From contig JADDMT010000016.1 of NCBI GenBank assembly GCA_021401465.1, positions 186,001 to 250,000 of the forward strand: a DNA stretch of 64,000 nt. Reading direction: 5' to 3'. Position 1 is the first letter of the stretch. Each line of letters starts with the position of its first letter. The stretch comes from Teratosphaeria epicoccoides. Taxonomy: Eukaryota; Ascomycota; Dothideomycetes; Mycosphaerellales; Teratosphaeriaceae. The notes under the pieces were generated by a model. That model saw only the letters and a program-made list of their open reading frames with translations, had not been told where the DNA came from and did no database searches. This document shows positions 63,080 through 64,000 of this stretch, in pieces. Both the position numbers and the translations under genes were made by a program.

Positions 63080-64000
63080 TTGCAGATGGAGACGTGCATG
63101 CCCTTCTCGCGGATGGGCTAGCGGCCTTCTGCATGGAAGATACTTCACGTGTCAATCGCAATCACGGTTGACCGCCATAACCACCGGATGCATCATCACT
63201 ACTGAATGCACGCTCGCAGGTGTTCAAGGTGCGACACACTTATGGCTTGCATAGATCGATCAACCTAGCCAGAAGCCTCGGCCGTGCCTACTGCGACGCC
63301 CACAACATCTGATCCTTCAGCCTGATCACAGCCTGATCTGCTCGTGCTCACAAGAAGACGCAACCCCACTTTGCCACGCCAGCGTGTGTCTTCTGCTTGT
63401 GCCCATGCTTCCGACCCCAGCCAAGGCCCATCAGCGTTGCACATTTCCATTGCGCTCGATGAAAAGTTGCTACCATCATGGAGACACATGCTAATAGCGA
63501 ATATAACCGACGACCTCGAAGGCACAGGTAGTACAAGCGATACCAAACCACCGCAACTATCCCTTTCGAGCGCGATGCTCCAGGCGTACGACTGCATAGA
63601 GCTCGTCGCAGTAAGAAGACTGGCACCCTGCGAGCAATAGTGGCGTCGAGCCTGAGTGTTTTGGGGGACGACCTGAGGATCCTGGTGGCGAGCAGACTGC
63701 TGAGTTACCGGCTGCGGATTCTCTGTGCGCGAGCTACGAGCCCGTATTCGTTGTTGTGATGTGGGTGGAGTTTACTAGACATTTCGTAGACGAAAAAGCA
63801 GTACGGAGGATAACGAGATACGAGGATACCAGCGTCGATCTTCGGCAGCTTTTGGCGACTAAACCAGACGCCAATTTCCCTTTGGCGGTCTGTGAACAGG
63901 GCGGCACATACAGCCTCCGTAAGCGCCGTGATCAGATGTCCCACAACTATTTTCTGTAACCACGATAAAACAGGCAATTCGGTACAGCTGCCAAAGATGT
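63080..64000. other. 3' flank of WDR59-like gene and window end
   Basis: About 0.9 kb with no supported gene. Frames at 63344-63640 and 63756-63959 (+) and 63705-63977 (-) lack family features; one could be an exon of a gene beyond the window. Confidence 0.35.

Noticed and set aside
1..64000. tRNA genes or CRISPR-like arrays
   Set aside because: No B-box-like GGTTCRANTCC with a matching A-box was noticed by eye in the gaps, and the only regular repeats are short fungal-type tandem repeats without spacers. A dedicated tRNA search was not possible.

Overview
The window is a piece of nuclear genome from a filamentous ascomycete, most likely a dothideomycete. The evidence is the compact arrangement of intron-containing eukaryotic genes and the mostly 49-120 nt introns with GT..AG ends and CTGAC/CTAAC-type branch sites close to the acceptor. 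The protein families are also fungal: exomer Chs5, FMP46, a Rec8 with fungal sequence features, a CTR copper transporter and a fungal-type glutathione synthetase. The class assignment is inference from general resemblance; no database search was possible.

Layout, left to right. 0.3-2.2 kb: MFS transporter (-). 3.3-4.2 kb: hypothetical gene (+). 4.4-7.4 kb: divergent flap endonuclease FEN1 (-) and glutaryl-CoA dehydrogenase (+). 8.8-10.5 kb: sugar transporter (+). 10.8-11.6 kb: FMP46 (+). 12.4-17.7 kb: giant RRM protein (+). 18.5 kb: tiny PMP3-family gene with an in-frame TGA (+). 19.7-21.0 kb: CHS5 (+). 21.4-23.2 kb: UBP6 (+). 23.8-26.1 kb: REC8 (+). 26.1-31.1 kb: gene-poor. 31.2-32.3 kb: C2H2 factor (+). 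34.3-35.0 kb: ribosomal protein eL24 (-). 36.0-37.3 kb: divergent MPC2-like (-) and complex I B8 subunit (+). 37.7-39.8 kb: divergent LigB-type dioxygenase (-) and acyl-protein thioesterase (+). 40.3-41.6 kb: hypothetical gene (-). 42.0-45.5 kb: divergent SDR (-) and glutamine-synthetase-like enzyme (+). 46.1-48.9 kb: copper transporter and glutathione synthetase (both -). 49.4-53.1 kb: 2-methylcitrate dehydratase and mitochondrial Mg channel MRS2 (+). 53.8-57.9 kb: large cysteine-tailed orphan (-). 58.5-63.1 kb: divergent UBC13 (-) and a WDR59-like SEA-complex protein (+).

Most genes are housekeeping: DNA repair, meiosis, proteasome-associated deubiquitination, ubiquitin conjugation, secretion to the cell surface, ribosome, and mitochondrial metabolism (GCDH, MPC, complex I, PrpD, MRS2, FMP46). 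There is no co-directional biosynthetic cluster, CRISPR array or recognisable transposon gene. Several gene pairs are head-to-head over 250-900 bp and probably share promoters.

The most unusual observation is the PMP3-family gene at 18.5 kb. Its conserved frame is interrupted by one TGA where a Trp-like codon is expected, and then continues intact to a natural stop. Other signals are a dispersed GTCAAC/CAGTCA-rich intergenic repeat family, a dimeric 20-bp tandem array, an alternative C-terminus for the RRM giant, and a GC-AG intron. All exon coordinates were derived by hand from splice signals and family alignment from memory.
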